14,913 nucleotides of DNA from an archaeon (GTDB taxonomy: Archaea; Thermoproteota; Nitrososphaeria; Conexivisphaerales; UBA164), in the NCBI GenBank assembly GCA_021798095.1, contig JAJZYL010000012.1, positions 1-14,913 on the forward strand, written 5' to 3'. How positions within the stretch are numbered: position 1 is the stretch's first letter; the number at the start of each line of letters is the position of its first letter. This document shows, piece after piece, positions 13,393 to 14,913 of the stretch. A program made the position numbers and the translations under genes. Under the pieces are notes generated by a model, which worked only from the letters and a program-made list of their open reading frames with translations, had not been told where the DNA came from and searched no databases.

Positions 13393-14124
13393 TTAGACCA
13401 CCAACGGTAACTTGACCATGGGCTGCTTGCTGCCTACGGCCATTACGTAATCTTTGGGCAGGGTGATATCCTTCCCGTCCATGTCAGTGATTATCATGGA
13501 ACTTCTGGTAAGGCGCCCCTGCAGCACTTCCTTGATGACGATCTGCCTGCCAAGATGGCTCCCCTTGATTACAAGTGCCAGCGCATCCCTGTTGAGCTTG
13601 ATTACTTCGATTATCTCCTGGGACGGCACACGGATCAGGATAGAGTCGCCCACCGAGTATTTGCTGCCATCTTTTACAAGCAGCGTGCGCCCGTCGCTGG
13701 TGCCCAGTTGGACCTTCCCATCCTTTATCAAACGCTTTCCATCTATGCGCACCAGTTTGACCGCCTTTTCATCCTGATCTATCATAAATGGGTGAAGTAG
13801 CCTTCCCTTATAGGGAACCATCCTGTATGCGGTATTGCTCCCCTTCACTTCTACGACATCCATCAACCCTATAGGAAACGCTGGATCCCTTCTGACCCGT
13901 CCGTCAACTATAAGCATTCCATCCTTTATGGCCCTCTTTATCTCCCTGGCGGTATAACCAAGGCCTAGGACATCACGGAGCAGCGTTATCGCATCATAGC
14001 TCTCCATGCCCCTGTGCGGGCCCGGCGAGGGCTTGGTTATGAATGCATACTTCTTTCTGGAAGTAACATAGAAGGTGGGCGCAATTTCACGCTTTCTGGT
14101 CCTGTCTCCGCCCAGCTTACCCAC
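13393..14124 (-). CDS. rps4e: 30S ribosomal protein eS4 (S4e)
   Basis: An archaeal/eukaryotic protein of 243 aa. The N-terminus carries the usual KYAFITKPSPGPHRGMES, then an S4-like RNA-binding stretch (TAREIKRAIKDGMLIVDGRV) and KOW-like C-terminal strands (SHLGRQIVIKEVLQGRL). Start is GTG 14124, overlapping the end of uL24 by 8 nt; no in-frame ATG nearby would keep the N-terminus. Confidence 0.95.
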   Translation of the reverse strand: MGKLGGDRTRKREIAPTFYVTSRKKYAFITKPSPGPHRGMESYDAITLLRDVLGLGYTAREIKRAIKDGMLIVDGRVRRDPAFPIGLMDVVEVKGSNTAYRMVPYKGRLLHPFMIDQDEKAVKLVRIDGKRLIKDGKVQLGTSDGRTLLVKDGSKYSVGDSILIRVPSQEIIEVIKLNRDALALVIKGSHLGRQIVIKEVLQGRLTRSSMIITDMDGKDITLPKDYVMAVGSKQPMVKLPLVV

Positions 14125-14464
14125 TCTTGTTCACCTTCTTTGCACGCAGCTTGTCACCCAATTCCAGCGATATCACCTGAAGCTTGGATGAATGTACCTT
14201 GACCGGTATGTTTTCACCCTTTACCTTCTCCCTCGTAAGGCCTTCAACAGTTACATAGCCGGTTTTAAGGTTCACCTTGTTGACCTTGCCTTCGATGTCC
14301 TTATAGTCCCCTCTCATTATCTTCACCCTGTCCCCCTTCTTCACCCTAACACACCTGATTTTATTTTTGGCCTTCAGTTCCTCCGATAGAGGGGCGGAGA
14401 CCATCCTGCTCAGGACGTGCAGTGACCGTCTGCCAGTTTTTGCGGTATAGTCCTTTACCACCAT
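14117..14464 (-). CDS. rpl24: 50S ribosomal protein uL24 (L24)
   Basis: The 115-aa protein contains the archaeal opening GRRSLHVLSRMVSAPLSEEL and the KOW motif VKKGDRVKIMRGDYKDIEGK, then VNKVNLKTGYVTVEGL and IPVKVHSSKLQV. It helps start 50S assembly near the exit tunnel. I use ATG 14464, 5 bases after the uL14 stop; the longer frame to 14509 lies over uL14 and adds nothing conserved. Confidence 0.94.
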   Translation of the reverse strand: MVVKDYTAKTGRRSLHVLSRMVSAPLSEELKAKNKIRCVRVKKGDRVKIMRGDYKDIEGKVNKVNLKTGYVTVEGLTREKVKGENIPVKVHSSKLQVISLELGDKLRAKKVNKSG

Positions 14465-14469
14465 ATCGA

Positions 14470-14907
14470 TCACACTATAAACGAGGCTACGCTGGCTATG
14501 CGCGGCCACTTTTCGGCCGCTTCAGCCGCCACAGCGCCTCTTATATCGGTGCCCTTAAGTTCACCCTCGGGGGTTATTATAACCGCTGCGTTATCTTCAA
14601 ATGCCATTCTCTGGCCTGAAAGCCTCTTAACCGGATAGCGCTGCCTGACCACCACGGCGTGAAATATCTGCTTTTTCAGGTCCGGGTTACCCTTCTTGAC
14701 CACCACCACCACCTCATCCCCCACCGTTGCCGCCGGATATCTTTTCAGCCTTCCCTTATATCGCTGTACCTGTATAACCTTCAGCGTTTTGGCCCCCGTG
14801 TTGTCGGCGCAGGTAATTACGGAGGTTACGGGGATGGCCTTGGTAGTGTGCGGCTTGTACTCTTCAACGCCCTTGGCAGAAACTGCGCGTGATTTCTGAG
14901 ATGACAT
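14470..14907 (-). CDS. rpl14: 50S ribosomal protein uL14 (L14)
   Basis: The 145-aa protein has VITCADNTGAKTLKVIQVQR, the classic uL14 signature, then VGDEVVVVVKKGNPDLKK and AVVVRQRYPVKR, and ends with the usual IRGAVAAEAAEKWPRIASVA. It lies at the subunit interface. ATG 14907 is close to the window edge; TAG three bases earlier (14911-14913) is in frame and might be the stop of the preceding gene, normally uS17, but too little is visible. Confidence 0.96.
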   Translation of the reverse strand: MSSQKSRAVSAKGVEEYKPHTTKAIPVTSVITCADNTGAKTLKVIQVQRYKGRLKRYPAATVGDEVVVVVKKGNPDLKKQIFHAVVVRQRYPVKRLSGQRMAFEDNAAVIITPEGELKGTDIRGAVAAEAAEKWPRIASVASFIV

Positions 14908-14913
14908 GGCCTA

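Overview
This is an archaeal chromosome segment. The strongest sign is a complete archaeal-type spc ribosomal operon with eukaryote-like members (eS4, eL32, eL19), followed by secY, an archaeal AdkA-type adenylate kinase and an EMC3-like (DUF106) gene. tRNAs without encoded CCA, TATA-box promoters and bulge-helix-type tRNA introns agree with this. The phylum is inference. Two very small introns at non-canonical positions in one tRNA, next to a DoxX-like gene, would suit an acidophilic Micrarchaeota (ARMAN-2-like) lineage. Thermoplasmatota cannot be excluded without a tree.

Layout, right to left, with nearly every gene on the minus strand. Positions 14907-6543 hold one tightly packed operon: uL14, uL24, eS4, uL5, uS14, uS8, uL6, eL32, eL19, uL18, uS5, uL30, uL15, secY, adkA, EMC3/DUF106. 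Most junctions overlap by 1-26 nt or are separated by at most 10 nt, so translational coupling is likely. A TATA box near 6483-6492 starts a second unit: prs (PRPP synthetase), then tRNA-Pro(TGG), whose first base is the last base of the prs stop codon, then an htpX-like membrane metalloprotease. The last codons of htpX form the TATA box of an elongator tRNA-Met.

Below tRNA-Met (positions 1-4278) the character changes to accessory DNA. It holds the N-terminal fragment of an archaeal tyrosine recombinase directly beside the tRNA 3' end, the C-terminal fragment of a pilin/archaellin-like surface protein, and an intact DoxX/DoxD-like membrane protein on the plus strand with its own leaderless promoter. 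It also holds a decayed IS200/IS605 element with both terminal hairpins, a small unrecognised ORF, and a large HerA/TraG-type DNA-pumping ATPase interrupted by an in-frame TAG and running off the left edge. I read this as the eroded remains of one or more elements integrated at tRNA-Met.

The right part makes ribosomal proteins together with the Sec channel, a likely membrane insertase and nucleotide metabolism enzymes. The left part is a mobile-element graveyard that may still carry one working gene (doxX-like). The most unusual item is the tRNA-Met gene with two mini-introns (11 and 18 nt), each supported by a bulge-helix pairing that I could trace by hand.
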